From: DASXRC01 sp036506495
GTDB taxonomy: Bacteria; Actinomycetota; Actinomycetes; Mycobacteriales; Micromonosporaceae
DNA: 64,000 bases
Reading direction: 5' to 3'
NCBI GenBank assembly: GCA_036506495.1
Contig: DASXRQ010000147.1
Span: 1 to 64,000, forward strand
The translations under genes were made by a program, and so were the position numbers. Shown here in pieces: positions 1-6,902 of the stretch (within the stretch, counting starts at the first letter, position 1; every line of letters starts with the position of its first letter). A model generated the notes under the pieces. That model did no database searches. It was not told where the DNA came from and saw only the letters and a list, made by a program, of their open reading frames with translations.

Positions 1-216
1 CATCTGCTCACCCCGGCCCGGTTCGCGGTCACCAACCACCGGCAGGCCACCGGCCGCACCATCACCGCCGGCGAGCTCGCCGCCCGGATGTCCATCACCG
101 GCGACGTCGCCACCCGACTACTCGACGCGCTCGACACCCCCACCACCCCAACCGCGCCGCCGGACACGTCACCTCGCGTGAATGGGGCGCAGCTGGTGTT
201 CGGCGGCGCCGCGTGA
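1..216 (+). CDS. C-terminus of an AICE protein with a helix-turn-helix-like tail (partial)
   Basis: An open frame runs from base 1 to a TGA at 214-216, giving 71 residues of a protein that begins outside the window. The segment around GELAARMSITGDVATRLLDA resembles a small winged-helix or helix-turn-helix unit. A Pro/Thr-rich stretch and a short tail follow. In related elements the gene just upstream of the small Cys-rich gene and rep is often a membrane protein of the Spd/DUF2637 type with a DNA-binding C-terminus. That identity is a guess here, since no membrane segment is visible in the retained part. The stop overlaps the next gene's GTG by 4 bp, indicating translational coupling. Confidence 0.5.
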   Translation, partial: HLLTPARFAVTNHRQATGRTITAGELAARMSITGDVATRLLDALDTPTTPTAPPDTSPRVNGAQLVFGGAA

Positions 217-617
217 CCATTTACGCGGTCGCCATTCAGCGGCTGACCCACACCTGCCCCGCCGACCGGCAGCCGCACCCGTACGACACCCGACGCACCA
301 TCGTGCACATCACCCCCGGCGGACCTTGTAGGCAGCCGGTCACCATCCGCTGCGGCGACAGCACGACCGTCATCCCCTGCGGCCGACGCCGGCCGGCCGA
401 CCAACAATGCGGCGCCTGCAGGACCATCGTCGTCGAACACGCCATCACCGCGGCGTTCCGCGGCCACCACGGCGCTGAAGCGCTGACCGCTGTTGCTGTA
501 CCGCCCGGTCTCGCCGCCAAGCCCTGCGCCACCTGCGGCCGACCGATGGCCGCCACACTGGCCCACCGTGGCCGGCACCTGCTGTGCCCACTCCCCCGCA
601 AAGCCGCGGCACCATGA
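213..617 (+). CDS. Small cysteine-rich AICE protein, putative zinc-binding
   Basis: This 134-residue protein is of unknown function. It contains two cysteine clusters: one around residues 47-69, with CGD, PCG and CGAC motifs, and one near residues 108-125, with CATCGRP followed by a later Cys. Both look like zinc ribbons. The GTG start overlaps the preceding stop by 4 bp, and its own TGA overlaps the rep ATG by 4 bp. The three genes are therefore a tightly coupled unit. The position directly before the replication initiator suggests an accessory replication or regulatory role, but I do not recognise a family. No signal peptide or membrane segment is seen. Confidence 0.55.
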   Translation: MTIYAVAIQRLTHTCPADRQPHPYDTRRTIVHITPGGPCRQPVTIRCGDSTTVIPCGRRRPADQQCGACRTIVVEHAITAAFRGHHGAEALTAVAVPPGLAAKPCATCGRPMAATLAHRGRHLLCPLPRKAAAP

Positions 618-2392
618 CCGGCTCGACGCTGGAGATCACACCCCGCACCGCTCGGGGTGTGATCTCGAACGCCGAACCCAACCCGCCCATCTACGGCAGC
701 ACCGGGATCGGCACCGCGTTCCGCCGCGCCACCCAACCCGGCTACCGAGCCTGGCTCAACCACATCCGGGCCGCCGCCGGCTGCACCCGCCCCATCCGGC
801 TAACCGGCGCCGTCGACGTTGTCGACCCGGCCACCGGAGAGCGCACCCCCGGGCTGCCCACCGCCCACCTACCCGACGGGGTCATCTACAAGGCCTGCGG
901 CAACCGGCGCGGCACCGTCTGCCCGTCCTGCGCCGAGACCTACCAGCGCGACGCCTACCACCTGCTGCGGGCCGGGATGGTCGGCGGCAAAGGCGTCCCC
1001 TACACGGTCTCGGTCCATCCGGCCGTGTTCGCCACTCTCACCGCCCCCTCCTTCGGCCTGGTGCACACCCGAGCCGTCCGCCGCCACACTTGCCGGGACC
1101 GGCGCCGCTGCGGCTGCCGCCCCGACCCCTGCCACCCCCGCCGCGACCGCCACGGCGAGCCCGGCACGTGTGAGCACGGGCAGCCCGCAGTGTGCTGGAC
1201 CCGGCACACCCCCGACGCCGCCCGGCTCGGCCAGCCGCTCTGTTTGGACTGCTATCACCACGACCACCAGGTCGTCTGGAACGCCTTCGCCGGCGAACTA
1301 TGGCGGCGCACCAAACAGGCCATCGAACGCCACCTGACCACCCTCGCCCGACGCCGCGGCATCCCACCCGTGCTGGTGCTCACCCCGGCCGGCACCTGGC
1401 GCAAGGCGTCGCCCGTTCGGGTTTCGCACGGCAAGGCCGCCGAATTCCAAGCCCGCGGCGCCGTCCACTTCCACGCCCTCCTGCGGCTCGACGGCGTCGA
1501 CCCGCTCGACCCCACCGCCGTCCTCCCGCCGCCGGCCGGCATCGGCGTCGCCGACCTGACCGACGCAATGCACGCCGCCGCCGCACAAGCGCGGTACATG
1601 ACCCCGCCGCACCCCGACCAGCCGGACGGGTGGCCGATCAGGTGGGGTGCCCAGGTCGACGTGCGCCCCATCGTCCTCGGCGGGCGGGGCGAGGTCACCG
1701 ACCGCATGGTCGCCGGCTACCTTGCCAAATACGCCACCAAGGCCACCGAGGCCACCGGGCACACCTCCACCCGCATCACCACCGACACCATCGACCTACA
1801 CGCCGACGAACACGGCACCCACACCGCCCGCCTCATCGACGCCTGCTGGCGCCTCGGCCGACCAACCACCAAACAGCACACCGCGCTGCCCCAGCGGCGA
1901 GCGGCCCGACGGCTCGGGCCACGCTGGCGATGCCGCAGCTGCCGACGACCCACCCGGCTGAGGATCTGCCCCCGCTGCACCGGTCCGACCCCGGCCGACA
2001 CCCGCGTGTCCAACGCCAAGCGGGACAACCCGTACGCGCGGCTACGCCGATGGGCGCACATGCTCGGCTTCGGCGGCCACTTCCTGACGAAAGGCCGCCG
2101 CTACTCGGTTACTTTCAGCGTCCTGCGCAGCACCCGCATCGCCTACCGCCGCACACAGGACCAGGAGCAGGCGCCCGGCTCAATCCGTACCGCTGACCAC
2201 CTAGGCGAGGAAACCACTCTCGTCGTCGGCGCCCTCACCTTTGCCGGCATCGGCTGGCACACCACCGGTGATGCCCTGCTCGCCAACACCGCCGCCGCCA
2301 TGGCCCGCGCCCGACAACGAGCCGCCCGCGAAGAACTCGCCCACGCAATCGGCGCAACCCTGACCGCCGGCATCGCGCTGGCGGCCGCCTGA
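614..2392 (+). CDS. repSA: RepSA-type replication initiator protein of the AICE
   Basis: This 592-residue protein would start rolling-circle-type replication of the excised element by nicking its origin. An HUH-type metal site, VHFHALLRL, lies near residue 285. A Tyr/Lys motif, YLAKYATK, about 85 residues later is the expected nicking-tyrosine region. Several Cys-rich stretches (for example CGCRPDPC in the first third and CRSC with CPRC near residue 440) look like zinc ribbons typical of this family. The start was set at ATG 614 because it forms an ATGA overlap with the upstream gene; an in-frame ATG at 584 has no such support. The excisionase follows 17 bp downstream. Length and motif order fit RepSA of pSAM2-like elements. 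Confidence 0.88.
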   Translation: MTGSTLEITPRTARGVISNAEPNPPIYGSTGIGTAFRRATQPGYRAWLNHIRAAAGCTRPIRLTGAVDVVDPATGERTPGLPTAHLPDGVIYKACGNRRGTVCPSCAETYQRDAYHLLRAGMVGGKGVPYTVSVHPAVFATLTAPSFGLVHTRAVRRHTCRDRRRCGCRPDPCHPRRDRHGEPGTCEHGQPAVCWTRHTPDAARLGQPLCLDCYHHDHQVVWNAFAGELWRRTKQAIERHLTTLARRRGIPPVLVLTPAGTWRKASPVRVSHGKAAEFQARGAVHFHALLRLDGVDPLDPTAVLPPPAGIGVADLTDAMHAAAAQARYMTPPHPDQPDGWPIRWGAQVDVRPIVLGGRGEVTDRMVAGYLAKYATKATEATGHTSTRITTDTIDLHADEHGTHTARLIDACWRLGRPTTKQHTALPQRRAARRLGPRWRCRSCRRPTRLRICPRCTGPTPADTRVSNAKRDNPYARLRRWAHMLGFGGHFLTKGRRYSVTFSVLRSTRIAYRRTQDQEQAPGSIRTADHLGEETTLVVGALTFAGIGWHTTGDALLANTAAAMARARQRAAREELAHAIGATLTAGIALAAA

Positions 2393-2409
2393 TCACGAGA
2401 GGAACCTCC

Positions 2410-2619
2410 ATGCACAAGCTCCTCAACGTCGATGAAGCAGCTGTCTACCTCGGCACGTCAGTTCGGTTTGTCCGTCGACTCGTTGCCGAACGTCGCATCC
2501 CGTTCCATCACATAGGCAGACATGTCCGATTCGACGAACGCGATCTTGCAACGTACGTCCGGGCTGGTCGTATCGAGGCGATACGACCTGCGCCTCGCCA
2601 TGGGAAGGAGGTGGCCTGA
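2410..2619 (+). CDS. xis: Excisionase (MerR-like winged-helix DNA-binding protein)
   Basis: This is a 69-residue basic protein with the helix-turn-helix layout of AlpA/excisionase proteins. It begins with LLNVDEAAVYLGTSVRFVRR, followed by the wing RRIPFHHIGRHVRF. It should bend attachment-site DNA and direct the integrase towards excision. A purine-rich ribosome site (GAGAGGAA) precedes the ATG. Its TGA overlaps the integrase ATG by one base, so the two are co-translated in the usual xis-int arrangement. Base composition from here to the end of the integrase is visibly less GC-rich than the chromosome to the right. Confidence 0.88.
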   Translation: MHKLLNVDEAAVYLGTSVRFVRRLVAERRIPFHHIGRHVRFDERDLATYVRAGRIEAIRPAPRHGKEVA

Positions 2620-3788
2620 TGCCTCGACCGGGCAAGCGGCGGTTCGGCCGAATCCGCAAGCTCCCCTCCGGCCGATTTCAGGCGCGATACCGGGGACCAG
2701 ACAGCGTCGATCGGCCTGCGCCACACATCTTTGCCACCAGGACAGACGCAGAACGCTGGCTGGCAGTCAAGGAGGGCGAGATCATTCGGGGAGACTGGAC
2801 CGACCCCGACGACGGCAAGATCCCTATCGACAACTACGTGGCGACTTGGATCGAACACCGGGCCGGTCTGCGGCCCCGTACTGTGGATCTTTACCGATGG
2901 CTGTCTCGCAAGTACATCAATGACTACCTCGGTGTTGTGGCGGTGGCTGACCTTACGCCCGCCGGTGTTCGGGCGTGGCGCGCGCAACTGGTGGCAGCCG
3001 GAACCAGTCCGACCATGATCGCCAAGGCGTACCGGTTGTTGCGGGCAGTCCTAAACACCGCAGTGGATGACGAGATCATTCGGCGAAACCCGTGCCGCAT
3101 CAAAGGTGCTGGTCAGGAAGTGGCTGCGGAGCGACCTGTTGCGACCATCGTCCAGGTCTATGAGCTTGCCGAACACGTTCCTGCCCGATTCCGGGTACTG
3201 ATCCTTCTCGCCGCGTTCACGAGCCTTCGGTATGGCGAACTTGTTGCCCTCCGGCGCCGTGACGTCGACGTCCAGTCGGGCAAAGTCACCGTCCGTGCAG
3301 CGCTCATCGAGCGACAGGACGGTTCACTCACCTTCGGCCCGCCGAAGACGAGCGCTGGTTCTCGGACGGTGACGGCTCCAGCTGCCATCCGCGGGGACCT
3401 CGCGGCGCACCTGCGCGACTTCACCCGGGCGGATAGTGATGCCCTGGTCTTCACCGGCGTCACCGGCGCTGCGCTTCGCCGAAGCAACTTCCAGCGCACC
3501 GCGCGTTGGGCGCAGTCTGTGGCAGCCGTCGGGTTGCCTCGCTTCCATTTCCATGATCTCCGGCATACGGGTAACAACCTCGCCGCGGCAACGGGCGCAA
3601 ATCTTCGAGACCTGATGCATCGGATGGGTCACGCCTCCACCCGGGCCGCGATCATTTACCAGCACGCCACTGAGCAGCGCGATCGCGAGATTGCCGCCGC
3701 CCTGAGCGCGCACATCCAGCGAGACCGCGATCGGGCACGTAGCGGGCACGCGCGGCGGGAAGATGATCAAGAAGGGCAGAGACCCTAA
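2619..3788 (+). CDS. int: Site-specific tyrosine recombinase (integrase)
   Basis: This 389-residue integrase catalyses integration and, with the excisionase, excision of the element at the tRNA-Gly site. It has an N-terminal AP2-like basic segment (FGRIRKLPSGRFQARY), a SAM-like core-binding domain (about residues 70-160) and a catalytic domain. The catalytic residues are visible: Arg in SLRYGEL, HxxR in HDLRHTG, His in MGHAST and the nucleophilic Tyr in IIYQHAT. The C-terminal tail is highly charged. The gene reads towards the tRNA and ends 32 bp from its CCA end, which identifies the tRNA 3' segment as the attachment site. Confidence 0.93.
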   Translation: MPRPGKRRFGRIRKLPSGRFQARYRGPDSVDRPAPHIFATRTDAERWLAVKEGEIIRGDWTDPDDGKIPIDNYVATWIEHRAGLRPRTVDLYRWLSRKYINDYLGVVAVADLTPAGVRAWRAQLVAAGTSPTMIAKAYRLLRAVLNTAVDDEIIRRNPCRIKGAGQEVAAERPVATIVQVYELAEHVPARFRVLILLAAFTSLRYGELVALRRRDVDVQSGKVTVRAALIERQDGSLTFGPPKTSAGSRTVTAPAAIRGDLAAHLRDFTRADSDALVFTGVTGAALRRSNFQRTARWAQSVAAVGLPRFHFHDLRHTGNNLAAATGANLRDLMHRMGHASTRAAIIYQHATEQRDREIAAALSAHIQRDRDRARSGHARREDDQEGQRP

Positions 3789-3820
3789 TTGGACATCGCG
3801 CCTGACCAAGGCTTTCGTCG

Positions 3821-3894
3821 TGGAGCGGGTGAGGGGAATCGAACCCCCACTGTCAGCTTGGGAAGCTGATGTTCTGCCATTGAACTACACCCGC
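3821..3894 (-). tRNA. tRNA-Gly (anticodon CCC)
   Basis: On the minus strand the acceptor arms GCGGGTG and CACCCGC pair. The anticodon stem TCAGC/GCTGA encloses the loop TTCCCAA, giving anticodon CCC. The T arm contains TTCGATT within a GC stem, the discriminator base is U as expected for glycine, and CCA is encoded. The gene is intact although the integrated element abuts its 3' end, so integration has preserved the tRNA. This isoacceptor reads GGG codons. Confidence 0.95.
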
Positions 3895-3956
3895 GAGCGG
3901 CCACCACTGTACCTGCTCGGTCAACTGCCGTGCAGCCACGCCCCCGGCCGCGCTAC

Positions 3957-4466
3957 CTAACGCGAGCCGGAGCGCTGGGCCGGCGGGCGCCGGACGGGAT
4001 CTCGCCATAGGTCCACGGTCGGGTGGGCGGCCGCCGCCATGCCGCGGCCGGCGCCGGAGGACCGGTCGTGCCGCGCCACCATCGCGACGTCCACCGTGAA
4101 CTCGAACAGCCGCCAATCGACGTACGGCGCTGCGCGCACGCGGCTGGCCACGCTGTGCACCTTCGCCGGATCGTCGACCGGGCGGGCGCGGCCGGCGAGG
4201 TAAGCCTCGTCGTCGCTGTCCTCCGGCGGGAACGAGTGCAGCGCATACCGCCCGTCGCGCTCCAGGTCGCGCCGCTTCGGCGAATCCAGCACGAAGCAGA
4301 ACAGGCCATCGTCCGTGATGACCGGTGACACCGGGTGCACCCGCGGACCACCGTCGGCACGCACGGTAGCCAGGTAGCCCAGGCCCGGCCCGTACTGCTC
4401 GAGGAGGGCGCGGATCGCCTCCGCGAGGCCGGGCGACGCCGCGGAGAACTCGGACCACGATGCCAT
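3957..4466 (-). CDS. Pyridoxamine 5'-phosphate oxidase-like FMN-binding split-barrel protein
   Basis: This 169-residue protein of the PNPOx-like split-barrel superfamily has members that bind FMN, F420 or haem and act as oxidoreductases or degradation enzymes. The typical beginning is seen: LGYLATVRADGGPRVHPVSP, then a strand ending in FVLDSPKRRDLERDGRYALHS, the usual cofactor-binding turn. The last 30 residues are variable and polar. It is the first chromosomal gene beyond the tRNA and lies divergently from dcd. The substrate cannot be told from sequence. The start is the ATG just before a purine-poor leader; no better start is visible upstream. Confidence 0.8.
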   Translation of the reverse strand: MASWSEFSAASPGLAEAIRALLEQYGPGLGYLATVRADGGPRVHPVSPVITDDGLFCFVLDSPKRRDLERDGRYALHSFPPEDSDDEAYLAGRARPVDDPAKVHSVASRVRAAPYVDWRLFEFTVDVAMVARHDRSSGAGRGMAAAAHPTVDLWRDPVRRPPAQRSGSR

Positions 4467-4552
4467 GACCCGACTCTATCGAACATGTGTACGAGATCGG
4501 TAGCCCGAGGCGACTACTCACCCAATCCGGGCAGGGCCGTTATCGTGGGTCA

Positions 4553-5131
4553 ATGCTGCTCTCCGACCGGGACCTGATCGCCGAGATCAAGGCCGGCAGC
4601 CTCCAGCTCGAGCCATTCGAACCGGCGCTGGTCCAGCCGTCGAGCATCGACGTGCGGCTTGATCGCCTCTTCCGCGTCTTCAACAACCACCTCTACACCC
4701 ACATTGATCCATCGGTACGCCAGGACGACCTGACGTCCGAGGTGGCGGTGCCGGACGGGGGCGCCTTCGTGCTGCACCCTGGTGAGTTCGTGCTCGCGTC
4801 GACATTCGAGGTGATCACGCTCGGCGACCAGCTCGCCGGTCGGCTGGAGGGCAAGAGCAGTTTGGGTCGGCTGGGCCTGCTGACCCACTCGACGGCCGGC
4901 TTCATCGACCCTGGGTTCTCCGGCCACGTCACGCTCGAGCTGTCCAATGTGGCCAATCTGCCCATCACGCTCTGGCCGGGCATGAAGATCGGGCAGCTGT
5001 GCATCTTCCGACTCTCCTCGCCGGCCGAACACCCGTACGGCTCGGCCATCTACGGGTCGCGCTACCAGGGCCAGCGCGGGCCGACACCGAGCCGCACCTG
5101 GCAGAACTGGCGGACGTGGCCCCTTCGCTGA
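4553..5131 (+). CDS. dcd: dCTP deaminase (likely bifunctional dCTP deaminase/dUTPase)
   Basis: This 192-residue cytosolic enzyme converts dCTP to dUTP or, in the actinobacterial bifunctional type, directly to dUMP for thymidylate synthesis. Recognisable motifs are [11 protein letters not shown] near residue 27, [18 protein letters not shown] around residues 103-120 and the catalytic-glutamate strand GHVTLELSN. The C-terminal [13 protein letters not shown] closes over the nucleotide. Length and motifs match Mycobacterium tuberculosis Dcd (about 190 residues), which is bifunctional. The start is ATG 4553 (MLLSDRDL), the conserved N-terminus. An upstream in-frame ATG would add 22 unlikely residues. 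A strong palindrome follows the stop. Confidence 0.95.
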   Translation: MLLSDRDLIAEIKAGSLQLEPFEPALVQPSSIDVRLDRLFRVFNNHLYTHIDPSVRQDDLTSEVAVPDGGAFVLHPGEFVLASTFEVITLGDQLAGRLEGKSSLGRLGLLTHSTAGFIDPGFSGHVTLELSNVANLPITLWPGMKIGQLCIFRLSSPAEHPYGSAIYGSRYQGQRGPTPSRTWQNWRTWPLR

Positions 5132-5136
5132 TCACC

Positions 5137-5201
5137 CGCCCAACTTCGTCGAAGTTGGGCGGTTGGCGCGGCCGCGACAGGCCAACTGTGACGAAGTTGG
5201 G
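5137..5201. terminator. Palindromic terminator element downstream of dcd and the first NlpC/P60 gene
   Basis: Positions 5137-5148 and 5150-5161 form a perfect 12-bp inverted repeat around one base, six bases after the dcd stop. A second, partial copy (CCAACT...AGTTGG) lies at 5183-5201. The outer arms CCCAACTTCGTC (5139-5150) and GACGAAGTTGGG (5190-5201) are themselves inverted, so alternative hairpins are possible. The genes on both sides converge here, so it can stop transcription from either direction. A related element lies at 10164-10226. Confidence 0.7.
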
Positions 5202-5337
5202 AGTACGCCCGGGGGCGGATGTCAGCGGACGCCGCGCAGACGGAGGTGGCCCCCGGGTGGAGGCCACCGTCGTACCGGCCGGGGCGGGGCTGCGCGACGG
5301 GGGACGCGCGGCGCGAACCCGGCCGGTTGGGGAGGCG

Positions 5338-6363
5338 CTATCCAGGTCGTCCGTAGCTGTTGACGGGTCCGTCATCGACCCGCTTCATCCGCACCGGCAC
5401 CCCGGGCTGTGACGCGTGCACGACCCACCCGCCACCGACGTACATCGCCACGTGGTGCAGGTCGCTGTAGTAGAAGACCAGGTCACCGGGGCGCAGGTTG
5501 GCGCGGCTGACGTAGGGGATCGAATGTCGCTGTGCGGCCGCGTTGTGCGGGAGATAGACCCCGGCGTGCGCCCAGGACGCCATTGTCAGCCCCGAGCAGT
5601 CGTATGAGCCCGGGCCGTCGGCGCCCCAGACGTAGGGCTTGCCGATCTGCGCGCACGCGAACTTCGCCGCGACGCCCGCCGCACCGCCGGGGTAGGTGTA
5701 CGGGCAGGGCGCGGGCCGCAACGAGCCGAGAGCACCTGTCGTCCCGTACGCCGCGAGCCGCAGCTGCTGCAGCTTCTTGATCTCGGCATTGATGGTCTTC
5801 GTCTTGGCCGTTAGGTCGGCGTCTTCCTTTGCCATCTGCGCGAGCAGGGCGTCGAGCGGCGCCTTTTGGGCGTCGAGTTTGGACTTGAGGTCGGCCGTCG
5901 ATTTGATCTGCTGTTGCTGGCGGCTGGCGAAGAGATCGAGCAGGGCCAGCTGGTCCGCGAAGGTCGTGGGCGATCCGCTCGACAAAAGCGCGTTCATCGC
6001 CGCGGCGTTACCACCCTTGTACGCCGTGGCCGCCGCCTCGCCGACCTTCGACATCGCGAGATCGACCTGGACCTGCAGCGGCCGTATCCGCTGCGCGAGC
6101 TTGTCTGCCTGCTTCTTCCTGATCGCCATGTCCTGGCGCATGGCGTTGTGCTTCTCGATGATCGGCTCGAGCCGGTTCCACGCCGCGTCGATCTGCTTTT
6201 CGAGCTCAGACACGCTGGGTGAGGCGTTGGCGGGAGGGGTACCGAGCAGCGCGACGGCCACCGAGACCACCGCAGCGAACACTGCGGTGAGAACGGAGCG
6301 ACACAATCGGGGGTGGGCTGATGCGGGCCGCGGTCGTTTGGACCGCCAGGCGTGGCTTGCCAC
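5338..6363 (-). CDS. Secreted NlpC/P60 family peptidoglycan endopeptidase (paralogue 1)
   Basis: This 341-residue secreted hydrolase should cleave peptide stems of peptidoglycan. It has a signal peptide of about 48 residues (hydrophobic core VLTAVFAAVVSVAVALLG, then PANA) and a long coiled-coil region (about residues 50-205) like that of RipA-type proteins. The C-terminal NlpC/P60 domain carries Cys256 (YDCSGL), His304 (DLHHVAMYVG) and His316 (VVHAS). The GTG start at 6363 is preceded by AAGGAG with an 11-base gap. The leader contains a c-di-AMP riboswitch. Two paralogues lie at 8950 and 10266, and a bifunctional cell-wall hydrolase is divergent. Expression is probably controlled by c-di-AMP, as for resuscitation-factor and NlpC genes of other actinobacteria. 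Confidence 0.92.
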   Translation of the reverse strand: MASHAWRSKRPRPASAHPRLCRSVLTAVFAAVVSVAVALLGTPPANASPSVSELEKQIDAAWNRLEPIIEKHNAMRQDMAIRKKQADKLAQRIRPLQVQVDLAMSKVGEAAATAYKGGNAAAMNALLSSGSPTTFADQLALLDLFASRQQQQIKSTADLKSKLDAQKAPLDALLAQMAKEDADLTAKTKTINAEIKKLQQLRLAAYGTTGALGSLRPAPCPYTYPGGAAGVAAKFACAQIGKPYVWGADGPGSYDCSGLTMASWAHAGVYLPHNAAAQRHSIPYVSRANLRPGDLVFYYSDLHHVAMYVGGGWVVHASQPGVPVRMKRVDDGPVNSYGRPG

Positions 6364-6367
6364 CGAG

Positions 6368-6548
6368 GTCCGTACTCCTTCTTCCCTGACCGCCTACCGG
6401 GTTAGCTGACGGGTTCGGGCGGGAAGGTCGCCCTACCGCGGGCCTGTCGCAGCGCCCGCCGATTCACCCCAAGTGGGACCTGGGTCCCCGGCTCATGAAG
6501 CCAGACTCGGCGGTGTCGGTGCCGGCGTCACCCGGGTGGGAGACGGAC
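6368..6548 (-). promoter_or_regulatory. Possible anti-Shine-Dalgarno pairing across the leader of NlpC paralogue 1
   Basis: In the mRNA, GUCCGUCUCC (complement of 6539-6548), close to the predicted 5' end, can pair with GGAGUACGGAC (complement of 6368-6378), which is the ribosome-binding site. Ten base pairs form with one bulged U. The riboswitch lies between the two arms, so ligand binding could decide whether they meet. The same 5' block is present in paralogues 2 and 3. The pairing is visible in sequence; its regulatory role is inference. Confidence 0.45.
6390..6515 (-). promoter_or_regulatory. c-di-AMP riboswitch (ydaO/yuaA class)
   Basis: The transcript contains the highly conserved 3' half of the class, CGAACCCGUCAGCUAACCCG followed by GUAGGCGG. 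The preceding conserved GGGGUGAAUCGGCGG and the 5' strand CACCGCCGAGUC can close the outer stem with UAGGCGG. In actinobacteria this class typically precedes cell-wall hydrolase genes (rpf, NlpC/P60), as it does here. It ends about 16 bases before the ribosome site. Ligand binding would be expected to reduce expression of the hydrolase. Confidence 0.92.
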
Positions 6549-6568
6549 ATCCGGCTCGACGATCCCCA

Positions 6569-6597
6569 ACAGTAGAGAGCGCGAAATCGTCGCGCAA
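6569..6597 (-). promoter_or_regulatory. Candidate promoter of NlpC paralogue 1
   Basis: On the minus strand a -10-like TACTGT (6569-6574) lies 17 bases from a -35-like TTGCGC (6592-6597). The predicted start near 6562 places the shared 5' block at the very front of the RNA. The same geometry is seen at paralogues 2 and 3, where the -35 is TTGATT and the spacer 18. A 15-bp element (6579-6593) overlaps the spacer and -35. Confidence 0.5.
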
Positions 6598-6710
6598 GCC
6601 GCTCCACGCACATGTTCGATGCGTGTATCTGACGGTCGCAGACCGTATCCAGAATGCGCTCTCAATCGATGGACACATATACCCCGGCTATTCGAGCGAC
6701 GATTTCGCGC
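6579..6710. repeat. 15-bp inverted element pair in the divergent control region
   Basis: GCGCGAAATCGTCGC (6579-6593) and GCGACGATTTCGCGC (6696-6710) are perfect reverse complements 102 bp apart. Each is oriented identically with respect to the gene it faces, so it looks like one operator used twice, for the divergent hydrolase genes. Between them lie two small hairpins: CACGCA/TGCGTG near 6604-6624 and ACGGTC/GACCGT near 6631-6645. The stretch is less GC-rich than its surroundings. The binding protein is unknown. Confidence 0.55.
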
Positions 6711-6730
6711 GTTGTCCACAATAGACCGGC

Positions 6731-6853
6731 ATGGCCGGCGGTGGGGATACATTGCCCGATCTCTCCCTAAAAGACCGTGAGGTGACGGCGATCCAGCGCG
6801 CTCTGGATCCGAAACTTTCCTACACAGCGAATCGAAGCGTTGGAAGCTATTGA
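6731..6853 (+). CDS. Possible 40-codon leader peptide or small ORF upstream of the amidase
   Basis: An ATG at 6731 opens a 40-codon frame (MAGGGDTLPDLSLKDREV...) ending in TGA at 6853, 49 bases before the amidase start. It would begin within a few bases of a transcript started from a promoter near the 6696-6720 element, so it could be read leaderless. Third-position GC is weak compared with neighbouring genes, and I recognise no family. It may be a chance frame. Confidence 0.2.
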   Translation: MAGGGDTLPDLSLKDREVTAIQRALDPKLSYTANRSVGSY

Positions 6854-6902
6854 CGACAGCCGGTGCGGCGCGTCAGGGTGAGCGGCGAGAGGCATCCCCC
6901 GA

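Larger units (their letters stand above)
1..3823. mobile_element. Right end of an AICE-type integrated element (rep-xis-int end)
   Basis: A replication initiator of RepSA type, an excisionase and a tyrosine integrase lie in that order, and the integrase stops 32 bp from the 3' end of an intact tRNA-Gly gene. This is the standard architecture of pSAM2-like actinomycete integrative and conjugative elements, which insert site-specifically into tRNA 3' ends. The element continues leftward out of the window, so the transfer gene and the second attachment site are not visible. The right attachment site should lie within the tRNA 3' half (about 3821-3865). This is inferred from position, because the partner repeat is outside the window. 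Confidence 0.85.
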
